A DNA stretch of 26,569 nt from assembly GCA_964383495.1 (NCBI GenBank), contig CAYLHG010000019.1:1-26569 (forward strand). Direction: 5' to 3'. Position 1 is the stretch's first letter, and each line of letters begins with the position of its first letter. Under the pieces are notes generated by a model. That model was not told where the DNA came from and did no database searches. It worked only from the letters and a program-made list of their open reading frames with translations. The position numbers and the translations under genes were made by a program. Source of the stretch: CAWKDC01 sp964383495 (GTDB lineage Bacteria; Pseudomonadota; Gammaproteobacteria; JABCZS01). Shown piece by piece: positions 7,314 through 15,401 of this stretch.

Positions 7314-7634
7314 CATCGAATCCAAAAACGCGGCCAACTGTGCTTTGCTTAAAGCCCCGACTTTGGTTTGCACCACTTCGCCGTTTTTGAAAAGCATGAG
7401 TGTTGGAATGCCGCGCACGCCATATTTACGTGGCGTTTCAGGGTGATCATCTACATTGATCTTAGCAACCTTTATTTTCCCTTCATATTCAGCAGCAATT
7501 TCTTCCAACATAGGCGCAATAGATTTACATGGCCCGCACCATTCTGCCCAAAAATCAACTAGCACAGGGAGTTGAGCTTCTAAAACATCATTGTCAAAAC
7601 TGCTGTCACTAATAATAGAAATATGCTGACTCAT
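7308..7634 (-). CDS. trxA: Thioredoxin
   Basis: Cytoplasmic dithiol reductant that keeps protein thiols reduced and supplies electrons to ribonucleotide reductase and peroxiredoxins, itself reduced by thioredoxin reductase. At 108 aa it is a full-length single-domain thioredoxin with VDFWAEWCGPCKSIAP (active-site C33-G-P-C36), the buried Asp in LVDFW, the cis-proline in RGIPTLMLF and the C-terminal GALSKAQL helix. GAGGAG lies about 7 nt before ATG 7634. It is divergent from oxyR across 130 bp, which suggests possible control by oxidative stress. A TATAAT at 7662-7667 on the minus strand is a candidate -10, but no good -35 is visible. Confidence 0.97.
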   Translation of the reverse strand: MSQHISIISDSSFDNDVLEAQLPVLVDFWAEWCGPCKSIAPMLEEIAAEYEGKIKVAKINVDDHPETPRKYGVRGIPTLMLFKNGEVVQTKVGALSKAQLAAFLDSML

Positions 7635-7697
7635 CGGGATCTCCTCTATTTTCTATTCACCATTATAACGTGAGTTTTGCAAAAGAGGGCTACTTTT

Positions 7698-7726
7698 TTG
7701 ACTTCTGTGTGAGATAAGCATATTAT
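7698..7726 (+). promoter_or_regulatory. Promoter of oxyR
   Basis: TTGACT (7698-7703), a 17-bp spacer and TATTAT (7721-7726) form a near-consensus sigma-70 promoter, with a predicted start near 7733, about 32 nt before the oxyR ATG. Autoregulation by OxyR is known in other bacteria, but an OxyR site cannot be defined confidently here. Confidence 0.6.
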
Positions 7727-7764
7727 AAATTCTATTGAGTTTAAAAAATTAATAGGGATTAACT

Positions 7765-8649
7765 ATGAAATTAAAAGATTTAACGTATTTAGTAGCGGTT
7801 TCTAAGACGTTACATTTTGGGAAAGCAGCTGAAGCAACCCATGTAAGCCAGCCAACCCTGAGCGTACAACTTAAAAAATTGGAAGAGCGCTTAGGTATTG
7901 TATTAGTTGAGCGCAATAATAAAAACGTGCGCTTAACGCCTGCTGGCAAAGTAATTGCAGAAAAAGCAGCCTCTATTTTCCAAGAAATTGAGGCCATCAA
8001 AGCTTATGCATCAACCATGAAAGACCCAAAAGTGGGGGATTTAAAAGTGGGCATCATTCCTACCTTGGGGCCTTATTTATTGCCCAAAGCTATTCAAGTG
8101 TGGCATGCGGAATTTCCTAAATTATCGCTGTGGCTATACGAAGCACAAACAAGTGTATTACTTGAGCAATTGCAACAGGGTGATTTGGATGTTGCAATAT
8201 TATCGTTGCCTATTGATCAGGAACATTTCACAACGCTTACATTATTTGAAGAGCCTTTTTATTTTGCGGCGCACGTTTCACATGCATTGGCGAAAAAAAA
8301 ATCTGTATCCTCAGAAGAAATTCAAAATGAAAAAATATTATTATTAACAGAAGGACATTGCTTACGTGAACAAGCCTTAGCAGTATGTCATCACACACGC
8401 CACGCGCACATGGGAGATTTTGAAGCCACCAGTCTCGAAACGTTGCGACAAATGGTAGCGCAAAATTTAGGGTGCACATTGATGCCTGAATTGGCAGTGC
8501 AAGTGGAAAACCCTATAGTTGTTTATATTCCTTTTAAAAAACCTGTACCCAACAGAAAAATAGTGATGGTGTTTCGCAAAACACATGTGCGATCAGCGCT
8601 CTTTAAAGAAATGGCTTCTCTACTGTTATCCTTTTTGCAAGATTGTTAA
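7765..8649 (+). CDS. oxyR: Hydrogen-peroxide sensor transcription factor OxyR
   Basis: LysR-type regulator that senses H2O2 by a reversible disulfide and activates peroxide-defence genes. The N-terminal winged helix-turn-helix is evident (LHFGKAAEATHVSQPTLSVQLKKLEERLG, given in two parts: LHFGKAAEATHVSQPTLS and VQLKKLEERLG, about 16-44). The effector domain carries the OxyR redox pair in GHCLREQALAVC, with C199 and C208 at exactly the E. coli numbering, which sets it apart from other LysR proteins. Length 294 aa fits. AGGGA precedes ATG 7765. It is divergent from trxA and ends convergent with ctpA, overlapping it by 24 nt. Confidence 0.95.
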   Translation: MKLKDLTYLVAVSKTLHFGKAAEATHVSQPTLSVQLKKLEERLGIVLVERNNKNVRLTPAGKVIAEKAASIFQEIEAIKAYASTMKDPKVGDLKVGIIPTLGPYLLPKAIQVWHAEFPKLSLWLYEAQTSVLLEQLQQGDLDVAILSLPIDQEHFTTLTLFEEPFYFAAHVSHALAKKKSVSSEEIQNEKILLLTEGHCLREQALAVCHHTRHAHMGDFEATSLETLRQMVAQNLGCTLMPELAVQVENPIVVYIPFKKPVPNRKIVMVFRKTHVRSALFKEMASLLLSFLQDC

Positions 8650-9993
8650 ACCTTTTAGCAAATTCAGCGCTTCTATTTTTCCATAATCAGCTGCTTTGTC
8701 ATCTTTATTTGATGTTGAAGCATCAGCGCCATTTTCTTTGGTTGCATCAGCAGGCGTAGTCGTTTTATTATCTAAATGGCCCGTTAAATCTTGCTCGCGC
8801 AGTGATAGTGCTTTTACCGTTTCTTTATCCGTTTGAGGTGGTGCTGCCAATGTATAATTAGATAATGTTACATCAGGTTTAATACCTTCTGCCTGAATAG
8901 ATCGGCCACTGGGTGTGTAATATAAAGCAGTGGTAAGTTTTAGGCCTGTATCTTGTTGTAAAGGAATGACTGTTTGCACAGAACCTTTACCGAAAGTTTG
9001 CGAGCCCATGATAATGGCACGATGATGATCTTGCAGTGCTCCCGCTACAATTTCAGATGCTGAAGCAGATCCCCCGTTCACCAATATGACTACAGGTGCA
9101 CCTTTGAGTGCATCTGTTCCTTTTGCATATTCGCGCATTTTTGAAGAGGGCATGCGGCCATCCGTATAAACAATTAAATGCTCGTATCCTAATTTTTTGC
9201 TATCAAGAAAAATATCTGAAACATCTACCGCGCTATCTAGCACGCCGCCAGGATTATTTCTTAAATCTAATATTAATCCTTTGAGAGGTTTTTTGTTTTC
9301 ACTTTCTAACGTTGTAAGCATTTTGCGTACATCATCGCCCGTGTGCTCTTGGAAATGTGTGATGCGTACATAACCATAATCAGGTTCAAGCAAATTGGAT
9401 TTAACACTGGCTACTTGAATTAAATCACGTATTAAAGTAAGCACTAAAGGTTGCGGCAAGGCGTCACGCACAATGGTTAATGTGATGGGGCTGCCTTTGG
9501 GCCCGCGCATCATGTTCACCGCTTCTGCAAGCGATAACCCTTTCACAGGCGTTTCATTAATGCGTACAATTAAATCTCCCGGCAAAATTTTAGCTTTGCT
9601 TGCAGGGCTATCGTCAATGGGGGAAACCACTTTTACAAAGCCATCGTCCATGGTCACTTCAATGCCTAATCCGCCAAATTTGCCAGAAGTAGTGACCTGA
9701 AGATCATGCATATCATCCTTGTCAAGATAAGCAGAGTGGGGGTCTAATCCTGAAAGCACACCGCGCATCGCATTTTCAAATAAAGCTTTATCTTCCACTT
9801 CCTTAACATAATCTTTTTTAACTTGATCTAACACATGCGTAAACTGCTTCATTTCAGCCAAAGGCAATTTTTCAGGCGAAGGGGCGGGTTTGTTATTTTC
9901 GGTAAGGGCGTAAACGTTGACCGACAAAGCCAACATCATACCTACTGCAATACCACAAATTGTACTTAAAAGAAGAGATTGAGAAATTTTCAT
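8626..9993 (-). CDS. ctpA: Carboxy-terminal processing peptidase (S41 family)
   Basis: Periplasmic Ser/Lys protease that trims C-termini and, in gammaproteobacteria such as Pseudomonas, degrades cell-wall hydrolases. Order in the 455-aa protein: signal peptide or anchor (1-30), N-terminal helical segment, PDZ domain (about 95-180, with GGLGIEV), S41 core with LDLRNNPGG (242-250), NGGSASASE (nucleophile S311) and TFGKGSVQT (K336, 25 residues later as in characterised Ctp enzymes). A low-complexity Thr/Asp/Ala stretch lies near 410-440. ATG 9993 follows GAGG and lies 7 nt after the envC stop, so it is the third gene of a gpmI-envC-ctpA operon. Its 3' end overlaps oxyR by 24 nt. Confidence 0.94.
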   Translation of the reverse strand: MKISQSLLLSTICGIAVGMMLALSVNVYALTENNKPAPSPEKLPLAEMKQFTHVLDQVKKDYVKEVEDKALFENAMRGVLSGLDPHSAYLDKDDMHDLQVTTSGKFGGLGIEVTMDDGFVKVVSPIDDSPASKAKILPGDLIVRINETPVKGLSLAEAVNMMRGPKGSPITLTIVRDALPQPLVLTLIRDLIQVASVKSNLLEPDYGYVRITHFQEHTGDDVRKMLTTLESENKKPLKGLILDLRNNPGGVLDSAVDVSDIFLDSKKLGYEHLIVYTDGRMPSSKMREYAKGTDALKGAPVVILVNGGSASASEIVAGALQDHHRAIIMGSQTFGKGSVQTVIPLQQDTGLKLTTALYYTPSGRSIQAEGIKPDVTLSNYTLAAPPQTDKETVKALSLREQDLTGHLDNKTTTPADATKENGADASTSNKDDKAADYGKIEALNLLKGLTILQKG

Positions 9994-10000
9994 AAGTGCC

Positions 10001-11110
10001 TCAGCCCTGTTGTTTTATCCAAGCCAGCGGATCGATGGCTTTACCATATCGACGCAGTTCAAAGTATAACCCGGGTTCTGGTTTTGCGCCGCTTTTTCCT
10101 ACACGTGCAAGCACTTCTCCCGTTTGAACAGTATCGCCTACTTTTTTATAAAGTGTTTGGTTGTAAGCATACAAACTCATTTCGTTGTCGCCATGCTCAA
10201 CAATCATCAACCAGCCATAACCGCGTAGCCAATCTGCATAGGCTACTTCGCCAGCATGCACCGCTTTGACAGGAGTGCCTTCTAACGCGCTGAAGAATAC
10301 CCCATTATGCCGGCCAGCAGCAGTTTCGCTGGGGGCGCCAAAGGCGTGCACAAGTTTACCTTCTACGGGCCAGCCGCGTGTACTGCGGTATTGTGAAAGT
10401 GATTGGGCAGCCCGGTTGGGTTTGCGATCAATCGAAGCCACAATGCTGTTTAATTTTGCTACATCTGTTTTAATGACTTTAATTTGATCGCCTTTTTTGG
10501 TAATTTCTTCATTTAATGCGAGCAACACTTGGGTGCGTGTGTTTTGTTCATTTCTTTGTGTATTGAGTTGTGCTAATTGTTGCTGTTGCAATGTTTTTAG
10601 CTCAGTGAGTGTTTTTACGATGGTAGCTTCACGTTGTGCAACTGCTTCTACTTGTGTTTGCACTGCTTGTATTTTTGCATGCTGCGCGGAATTAAAATAG
10701 CGATAATAGGTCATCATGCGAGAAAAAGATTGTGGATCTTGTTGTTGTAACAATATTTTTAAAAAAGGCGCTTGTCCTGATAAATACGTTGCTTTAATCT
10801 GTGCGATGAGTTGGGATTTGTGGCGAGTTAATTCTGTCTTTGCGTTTGCTTGTTCAGCATTTAATGCATGCAATATTTTTTGGGTGTGAATAATTTGTTC
10901 GTTAGATTGCCGAAGCGCTTCAGCGATATTTGAAATGGCCACATCTGTTTTTTTGAGTGCTTTTTCTAGCGTGTTTTGATAGGAAGCATCTTGACGTAAG
11001 CTTTGGCTGAGTAATTCTAATTTTTTTTCAAGTGCTTGCACAGAATGTTGTGTATTTGCTTGCGCATAAAAGCAGCAACTTATCAGGGCAACCAGTAAAT
11101 AATATTTCAC
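10001..11110 (-). CDS. envC: Murein hydrolase activator EnvC
   Basis: Exported coiled-coil protein with a degenerate LytM domain that activates amidases to split septal peptidoglycan during division. The 369-aa product has a signal peptide (about 1-18, YAQA), two long coiled-coil blocks (about 20-120 and 130-220) and a C-terminal LytM domain (about 250-365). The zinc-binding residues of active M23 peptidases are replaced: RHNGVFF in place of HxGxD, LYAYNQTL in place of a YGH motif and LYFELRR in place of HxH, as in E. coli EnvC, so it should be an activator and not an enzyme. The start codon is GTG (11110), overlapping the gpmI TGA (GTGA), which implies coupling. Confidence 0.92.
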   Translation of the reverse strand: MKYYLLVALISCCFYAQANTQHSVQALEKKLELLSQSLRQDASYQNTLEKALKKTDVAISNIAEALRQSNEQIIHTQKILHALNAEQANAKTELTRHKSQLIAQIKATYLSGQAPFLKILLQQQDPQSFSRMMTYYRYFNSAQHAKIQAVQTQVEAVAQREATIVKTLTELKTLQQQQLAQLNTQRNEQNTRTQVLLALNEEITKKGDQIKVIKTDVAKLNSIVASIDRKPNRAAQSLSQYRSTRGWPVEGKLVHAFGAPSETAAGRHNGVFFSALEGTPVKAVHAGEVAYADWLRGYGWLMIVEHGDNEMSLYAYNQTLYKKVGDTVQTGEVLARVGKSGAKPEPGLYFELRRYGKAIDPLAWIKQQG

Positions 11111-12642
11111 GATTTTTCCTTATCAGTGATGTTGATTAAAACATGTCCTGTCATTTCTGGTGGGACAGGTAATCTCATTAAGGCAAGCATAGTAGGCGCA
11201 ACATCCGCCAAAATTCCTTGTGGCTTTACAAAATTTCCACGTTTTCCAACGTAAATTAATGGCACATATTCACTAGTGTGCGCAGTGTGTGCTTGTCCTG
11301 TACCGGGGTCAAACATGCATTCCGCGTTACCATGATCTGCAGTGATCAAGCATTCACCACCCACTTCTTTGAGTGCAGCCGTCACGCGTGACAAACAATG
11401 ATCAATCACTTCAATCGCTTTCACGGTAGCATTAAAATCACCTGTATGGCCTATCATATCTGGGTTTGCATAATTGCAGATAATAAAATCAAATTTTTTA
11501 GATTGAATTGCTTCTACGAGTTTATCTGTAATTTCTAGCGCGCTCATTTGCGGCACAGTGTCATATGTGGCCACAGCAGGAGATGGCACGAGAATACGAC
11601 TTTCTAATGGCAATACAGCTTCTTTTCCACCACTAAAAAAGAAAGTGACGTGCGCATATTTTTCTGTTTCTGCAATGCGTAACTGCGTCTGATGGTGTTC
11701 TGCTAATACTTCTGGAAATGTGCGTGTTAAAATGCGTGTAGGATATGCGACAGGAAAAGAAAAAGTGTCAGAATATTCAGTGAGGGTAACCATGTTAATT
11801 TGTGGAAAACGTGTGCGTTGAAATGCTTGAAAATCAGGATCCGTGAATGCTTGCGTCAGTTGGCGTGCGCGGTCTGCACGAAAATTCATGAAAATAACAC
11901 CATCACCGTTTTCAATATTGACGGGTTCGCCTATGATTGTGGGTGACACAAATTCATCATTTTCATCACGGTGGTAAGCCATGTCGAGTGCAGTGAGTGG
12001 ATCAGGCGCTTGTTCACTTCCAACACCGTTGACAATCAACTCATATGCTTTTTGTGTGCGGCTCCAACGTTTGTCGCGGTCCATGGCAAAGTAACGCCCA
12101 CAGATTGAAGCGATGCGGCCTTTTTTAATGCTTTGGAAGCAATCTATCGCATGTACAAGTGAGTGCCTTGCGCTACGAGGTGACGTATCTCGCCCGTCTA
12201 AAAAAGCATGAAGATAAATTTTATCAAGCCCTGCTTGAGCAGCAAGGTGGATTAATGCAATGATATGTGCCTCATGTGCATGTACACCGCCATCTGACAG
12301 TAAACCTAATATGTGTAGTGCCTTATTATTTTCCTTGAGGCTGCTCAATAAGTTTAAAAAAACGGTGTTTTTATCAAATGTACCGGTTTTAACATCTTGA
12401 TCAATCTGGGTAAGCATTTGATAGACAGTGCGGCCTGCGCCTATATTCATATGGCCTACTTCTGAATTACCCATCTGATCGTGGGGCAGACCCACGTCGA
12501 TCCCAGAGGCAGAAAGCAGCATATGAGGATAATGTGAGTACAGCATATCCAGGCAAGGCGTGTGAGCTTGTGCAATCGCATTATGCTCAGGTGTTTCGCG
12601 GTGGCCAAAGCCATCAAGCACAATTAAGAGCATGGGTTTCAT
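11107..12642 (-). CDS. gpmI: 2,3-bisphosphoglycerate-independent phosphoglycerate mutase
   Basis: Mn2+-dependent glycolytic and gluconeogenic enzyme interconverting 3- and 2-phosphoglycerate. I start it at ATG 12642, where GAGG stands 6 nt upstream; an in-frame TTG at 12663 would add seven residues. At 511 aa the length is typical. Motifs: LLIVLDGFG (metal Asp near 11), GNSEVGHMNIGAGR (phospho-serine S60), LDGRDTSPRSA, MNFRADRARQ, FFFSGGKE, NYANPDMIGHTG and ITADHGNAE with the C-terminal HTAHTSEYVPL. It is the first gene of the operon and overlaps envC by 4 nt. The 243-bp gap to yibN carries both promoters. Confidence 0.97.
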   Translation of the reverse strand: MKPMLLIVLDGFGHRETPEHNAIAQAHTPCLDMLYSHYPHMLLSASGIDVGLPHDQMGNSEVGHMNIGAGRTVYQMLTQIDQDVKTGTFDKNTVFLNLLSSLKENNKALHILGLLSDGGVHAHEAHIIALIHLAAQAGLDKIYLHAFLDGRDTSPRSARHSLVHAIDCFQSIKKGRIASICGRYFAMDRDKRWSRTQKAYELIVNGVGSEQAPDPLTALDMAYHRDENDEFVSPTIIGEPVNIENGDGVIFMNFRADRARQLTQAFTDPDFQAFQRTRFPQINMVTLTEYSDTFSFPVAYPTRILTRTFPEVLAEHHQTQLRIAETEKYAHVTFFFSGGKEAVLPLESRILVPSPAVATYDTVPQMSALEITDKLVEAIQSKKFDFIICNYANPDMIGHTGDFNATVKAIEVIDHCLSRVTAALKEVGGECLITADHGNAECMFDPGTGQAHTAHTSEYVPLIYVGKRGNFVKPQGILADVAPTMLALMRLPVPPEMTGHVLINITDKEKS

Positions 12643-12844
12643 TCGGTACCTCGTCTGTTCCAACTTTAACTATTTTAACCCTAGCTCAACATTTTCGCGA
12701 GTATAAGTTGTTAAAGAAGGATAGAAGTGCCATTTTGCTCTTAATATTCTTAATATATAGTGTGCATCAGCTGTTTTTTATTTGGTTATATGTCAAAATA
12801 AATTTTCTTTTGTAAAGTAATCGGTTGCATTTACAGATAAGTGA

Positions 12845-12850
12845 TATAAT
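12845..12850 (+). promoter_or_regulatory. -10 element upstream of yibN-grxC-secB
   Basis: A perfect TATAAT stands about 30 nt before the yibN ATG. No good -35 is seen at standard spacing (GGTTGC at 16 bp, TTGCAT at only 14 bp), so an activator or another promoter may contribute. Confidence 0.4.
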
Positions 12851-12885
12851 TTTTAAGCAACTTTAGTAGGGTAAGCGAGGATGTT

Positions 12886-13305
12886 ATGTCATTAGTTAAT
12901 TTTTTGCTGTCGCATTGGATGTTATCGTCCCTTTTTATTGTTTTTTTATTAGGCTATATTGCGTTTGAGTGGCGCCTCCGCTATGTTGGGCCTAAGCGCT
13001 TAACGCCACAGGCGGCAGTTGCGCTCATCAACCAGCAGCAGCCGTTGTTGTTGGATTTAAGGGAAAAAAGCAAGTATGATCAGGGACATATCTTGGATGC
13101 TCGTCAATGCGCCCAAACAGAGTTGGAAGCAACACTCAAAAATCTTAAAGTTTCTGCAGATAAGCCGATACTCCTGGTATGCCAACAGGGTCAAGCTGCC
13201 TCGGTTGCTGGCACTCAGTTAAAAAAACTGGGTTTCACAGAAGTGTATCAGCTAGCTGGAGGGATTCAGGCTTGGATGACAGCAGAGCTGCCATTGCATA
13301 AATAA
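12886..13305 (+). CDS. yibN: Membrane-anchored rhodanese-like protein (YibN)
   Basis: Single-domain rhodanese (139 aa) tethered by one N-terminal membrane helix (about 8-27), with the catalytic domain probably on the cytoplasmic side. The domain shows LLLDLREKSKYDQGHILDA (about 54-72), the active-site loop VCQQGQAASVAG with candidate sulfur-carrying C99, and the closing LAGGIQAW. Rhodaneses move sulfane sulfur; the physiological acceptor of this group is not defined. GAGG lies 5 nt before ATG 12886. Gene order yibN-grxC-secB-gpsA equals that in E. coli, which supports the name, and the 21-nt gap to grxC suggests one transcript. Confidence 0.9.
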   Translation: MSLVNFLLSHWMLSSLFIVFLLGYIAFEWRLRYVGPKRLTPQAAVALINQQQPLLLDLREKSKYDQGHILDARQCAQTELEATLKNLKVSADKPILLVCQQGQAASVAGTQLKKLGFTEVYQLAGGIQAWMTAELPLHK

Positions 13306-13326
13306 GAGGTTTAATACAGGGTAATT

Positions 13327-13575
13327 ATGATAGAAATATACACAACCAAAATTTGCCCTCACTGCGTGCGCGCAAAAGCGTTGTTAACGCGCAAAAAGCT
13401 TCCATTTCATGAAATTGATGTCACAGATAACCCAACGTTACGTCAGCAAATGGAAACGTTAAGTGGGCGACGTACTGTTCCACAAATTTTTATCAACGGT
13501 CAATCTATTGGTGGATGCGATGATTTGTACGCTTTAGATGCCGCGGGTAAACTGCAAGCAATAATCAGTGGATAG
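13327..13575 (+). CDS. grxC: Glutaredoxin 3
   Basis: Small glutathione-dependent thiol oxidoreductase (82 aa) that reduces disulfides and mixed glutathione disulfides in the cytoplasm. The thioredoxin-fold motifs are complete: IEIYTTKICPHC with active-site C10-P-H-C13, FHEIDVT, the TVPQIFI cis-proline segment and GGCDDLYALD near the end. CPHC replaces the commoner CPYC; both cysteines remain, so dithiol activity is expected. AGGG precedes ATG 13327. The stop codon lies within the ribosome site of secB, so the two genes are closely coupled. Confidence 0.95.
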   Translation: MIEIYTTKICPHCVRAKALLTRKKLPFHEIDVTDNPTLRQQMETLSGRRTVPQIFINGQSIGGCDDLYALDAAGKLQAIISG

Positions 13576-13586
13576 GAGAAAATATC

Positions 13587-14174
13587 ATGATATTTGATTC
13601 TGACAAAGCAAAGAAGTCTGAGCAGACCGCGCAGACAGCAGCAAAAACCAATGGCGCAACGCATGCTGCACCTGAAATGGACCCTAACAACGGACAAATG
13701 CAATTTGCGGTTGAAGGGATTTATGTGCGTGATGTTTCTTACGAATCACCGAATACACCAGAAGGCGTTAAGCCAGATTGGCAGCCTGAAGTGAAGTTTG
13801 AGTTAAATACGCAAGCACGTCGTTTAGAAGATGAGCGTTTCGAAGTGATTCTTAAAATCACTGTAACAGTAAAACAAGATAAGAAAGTAGCTTTCTTGTT
13901 GGAAGTGCAGCAAGCTGGTATTTTCTTATTAAAAGGCTTTAATGAAGTGCAACGCGGCCAAATGTTGGGAAGTTTCTGCCCTAATATGTTGTATCCTTAT
14001 GCAAGAGAGTTAGTGTCTAACATGGCGTCGCGCGGTGGGTACCCTCCTTTGTATTTAGCGCCTGTTAATTTTGATGCGTTGTATCAAGATCACTTGGCTC
14101 GTATGCAAGATGCTCAAAAAGGCAGCGCAACGGGTGCAACAGGTACAACAGAGACAGCACAAACAACAGCGTAA
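13587..14174 (+). CDS. secB: Protein-export chaperone SecB
   Basis: Tetrameric cytoplasmic chaperone that keeps precursors unfolded and hands them to SecA. The conserved core is clear: FAVEGIYVRDVSYESPNTPE (about 40-59), FELNTQARRL, LLEVQQAGIFLLKGF, and GSFCPNMLYPYARELVSN with GYPPLYLAPVNFDALY. At 195 aa it is longer than E. coli SecB (155 aa), with about 25 extra residues of Ala/Thr/Gln-rich sequence at the N-terminus and a Thr/Ala/Gly-rich C-terminal tail. AGGAG at about 13574-13578 sits 9 nt before ATG 13587. It probably shares a transcript with yibN and grxC. Confidence 0.96.
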   Translation: MIFDSDKAKKSEQTAQTAAKTNGATHAAPEMDPNNGQMQFAVEGIYVRDVSYESPNTPEGVKPDWQPEVKFELNTQARRLEDERFEVILKITVTVKQDKKVAFLLEVQQAGIFLLKGFNEVQRGQMLGSFCPNMLYPYARELVSNMASRGGYPPLYLAPVNFDALYQDHLARMQDAQKGSATGATGTTETAQTTA

Positions 14175-14242
14175 GTACACTTAAGCAGAGATAATACTCT
14201 CTTTGTGAAGAGCTTGTCGCATAAATCGTGTGTTTAGCGCGG

Positions 14243-14279
14243 GGGCGCATCATATGCGCCCGGGCGCCCGAAAGGGCGC
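14243..14279. repeat. Two adjacent GC-rich hairpins between secB and gpsA
   Basis: Hairpin one is a perfect 8-bp stem, GGGCGCAT (14243-14250) with ATGCGCCC (14254-14261), closing a CAT loop. Hairpin two is GCGCCC (14264-14269) with GGGCGC (14274-14279), closing a stable GAAA tetraloop. Only two bases separate them. There is no T-run, so a simple terminator is unlikely; a transcript-processing, stabilising or attenuating structure between secB and gpsA is more plausible. Confidence 0.55.
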
Positions 14280-14342
14280 GCTTACTTATTAGCTGACGCC
14301 GTAGGAATAACGATTGTTCCTATTATTGAGAGGTAAAATCAT

Positions 14343-15326
14343 ATGGCTACAATTGCAGTCCTAGGTGCAGGTGCGTGGGGAAGCGCTTTGGCATTGGTAC
14401 TAGCGCGCAATGGTCATACGGTGAGATTATGGAGCCATGATGCGAATCATATCCAACAATTAATCACAGTGCGAGAAAATCAACGATATTTACCTGGAAT
14501 ATTATTCCCTGACAATATTCACCCTGAATACAACGTCGAATCGGTATTAAAAGAGGCAGATGGTTTATTGTTAGCAGTGCCGAGCCATGCTTTCAAAGAA
14601 GTACTGGTTTCTGCAAAACCTTTTATCACGTCGAAAATGGCATTTGCGTGGGCGAGTAAAGGGTTAGCGCTTGACACACATCTTTTTTTATCTGATGTGG
14701 CAACAGCATTGTTTCCCAATAAACCTTTTTCAATGATCGCAGGTCCCAGTTTTGCCAGCGAAGTGGGTGCACAAAAGCCAACAGCAATAGTGTTGGCAAG
14801 CAATGATCCTCAGGCAGCAAATTTTTGGCAGCATGTATTGCATAATCAACTTTATTTTCGGGTATATTTATCGAATGATATGGTTGGTGCTCAATTAGCG
14901 GGTGCAATTAAAAATGTTTTAGCGATTGCCACAGGTGTAGCAAATGGTTTGCAATTAGGCGCTAATGCGCAAGCGGCCTTAATTACGCGCGGTTTATCAG
15001 AAATGATGCGGTTGGGGCTAGCGTTTGGTGCACAGCCTGAAACATTCATGGGGTTGGCAGGGATGGGTGATTTGATTTTGACATGCACGGACGATAAATC
15101 GCGTAATCGTCGATTCGGCAAAATGATTGGCGAAGGGAAAACCAAGAGCGAAGCGTTAGCACACATTAATCAAGTAGTAGAAGGTATCCAAGCCACAGCG
15201 CACGTACACGCTTTAGCAGAAAAAATGAATATTGATATGCCGATCACCGCTCAGGTTTATGCGGTACTTTACGAGCATAAAAAGCCACAGGATGCTGTGG
15301 CGGATTTGTTGCAGAGAAAAGTATAA
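14343..15326 (+). CDS. gpsA: Glycerol-3-phosphate dehydrogenase [NAD(P)+]
   Basis: Cytoplasmic enzyme reducing dihydroxyacetone phosphate to sn-glycerol 3-phosphate for phospholipid synthesis. The 327-aa protein begins with the Rossmann loop VLGAGAWGSALA (about 6-17) and has AVPSHAFKEVL, AWASKGL, IAGPSFASEV, the catalytic lysine region GAIKNVLAIATG (about 192-203), GLAGMGDLILTCT and the terminal domain ending LLQRKV. Length is normal. GAGAGG precedes ATG 14343. It follows secB after 168 bp holding strong hairpins, so it may be partly uncoupled from the upstream genes. It converges on pdxY. Confidence 0.97.
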   Translation: MATIAVLGAGAWGSALALVLARNGHTVRLWSHDANHIQQLITVRENQRYLPGILFPDNIHPEYNVESVLKEADGLLLAVPSHAFKEVLVSAKPFITSKMAFAWASKGLALDTHLFLSDVATALFPNKPFSMIAGPSFASEVGAQKPTAIVLASNDPQAANFWQHVLHNQLYFRVYLSNDMVGAQLAGAIKNVLAIATGVANGLQLGANAQAALITRGLSEMMRLGLAFGAQPETFMGLAGMGDLILTCTDDKSRNRRFGKMIGEGKTKSEALAHINQVVEGIQATAHVHALAEKMNIDMPITAQVYAVLYEHKKPQDAVADLLQRKV

Positions 15327-15360
15327 CTGCATCGGATCATTTGCTCCAGCAGGGGCCTAG

Positions 15361-15393
15361 CTCCATGAAGATTGCCGTAGGCGGCAAATGGAG
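15361..15393. repeat. Interrupted palindrome between convergent gpsA and pdxY
   Basis: An outer CTCCAT/ATGGAG stem (15361-15366 with 15388-15393) encloses an inner TTGCCG/CGGCAA stem (15372-15377 with 15382-15387) with a TAGG loop and a GAAGA bulge. It sits in the 75-bp gap between two converging genes, the position of a bidirectional terminator, but no T-run flanks it. Confidence 0.4.
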
Positions 15394-15401
15394 GCGAGAT
15401 A

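Noticed and set aside
10001..11110. Active M23 (LytM) endopeptidase
   Set aside because: The LytM domain lacks the metal-binding His and Asp residues, so an EnvC-type activator is the better reading.
12534..12815. 93-codon plus-strand frame over the gpmI start
   Set aside because: It is mostly antisense to gpmI, has no ribosome site, and its tail is AT-rich intergenic sequence.
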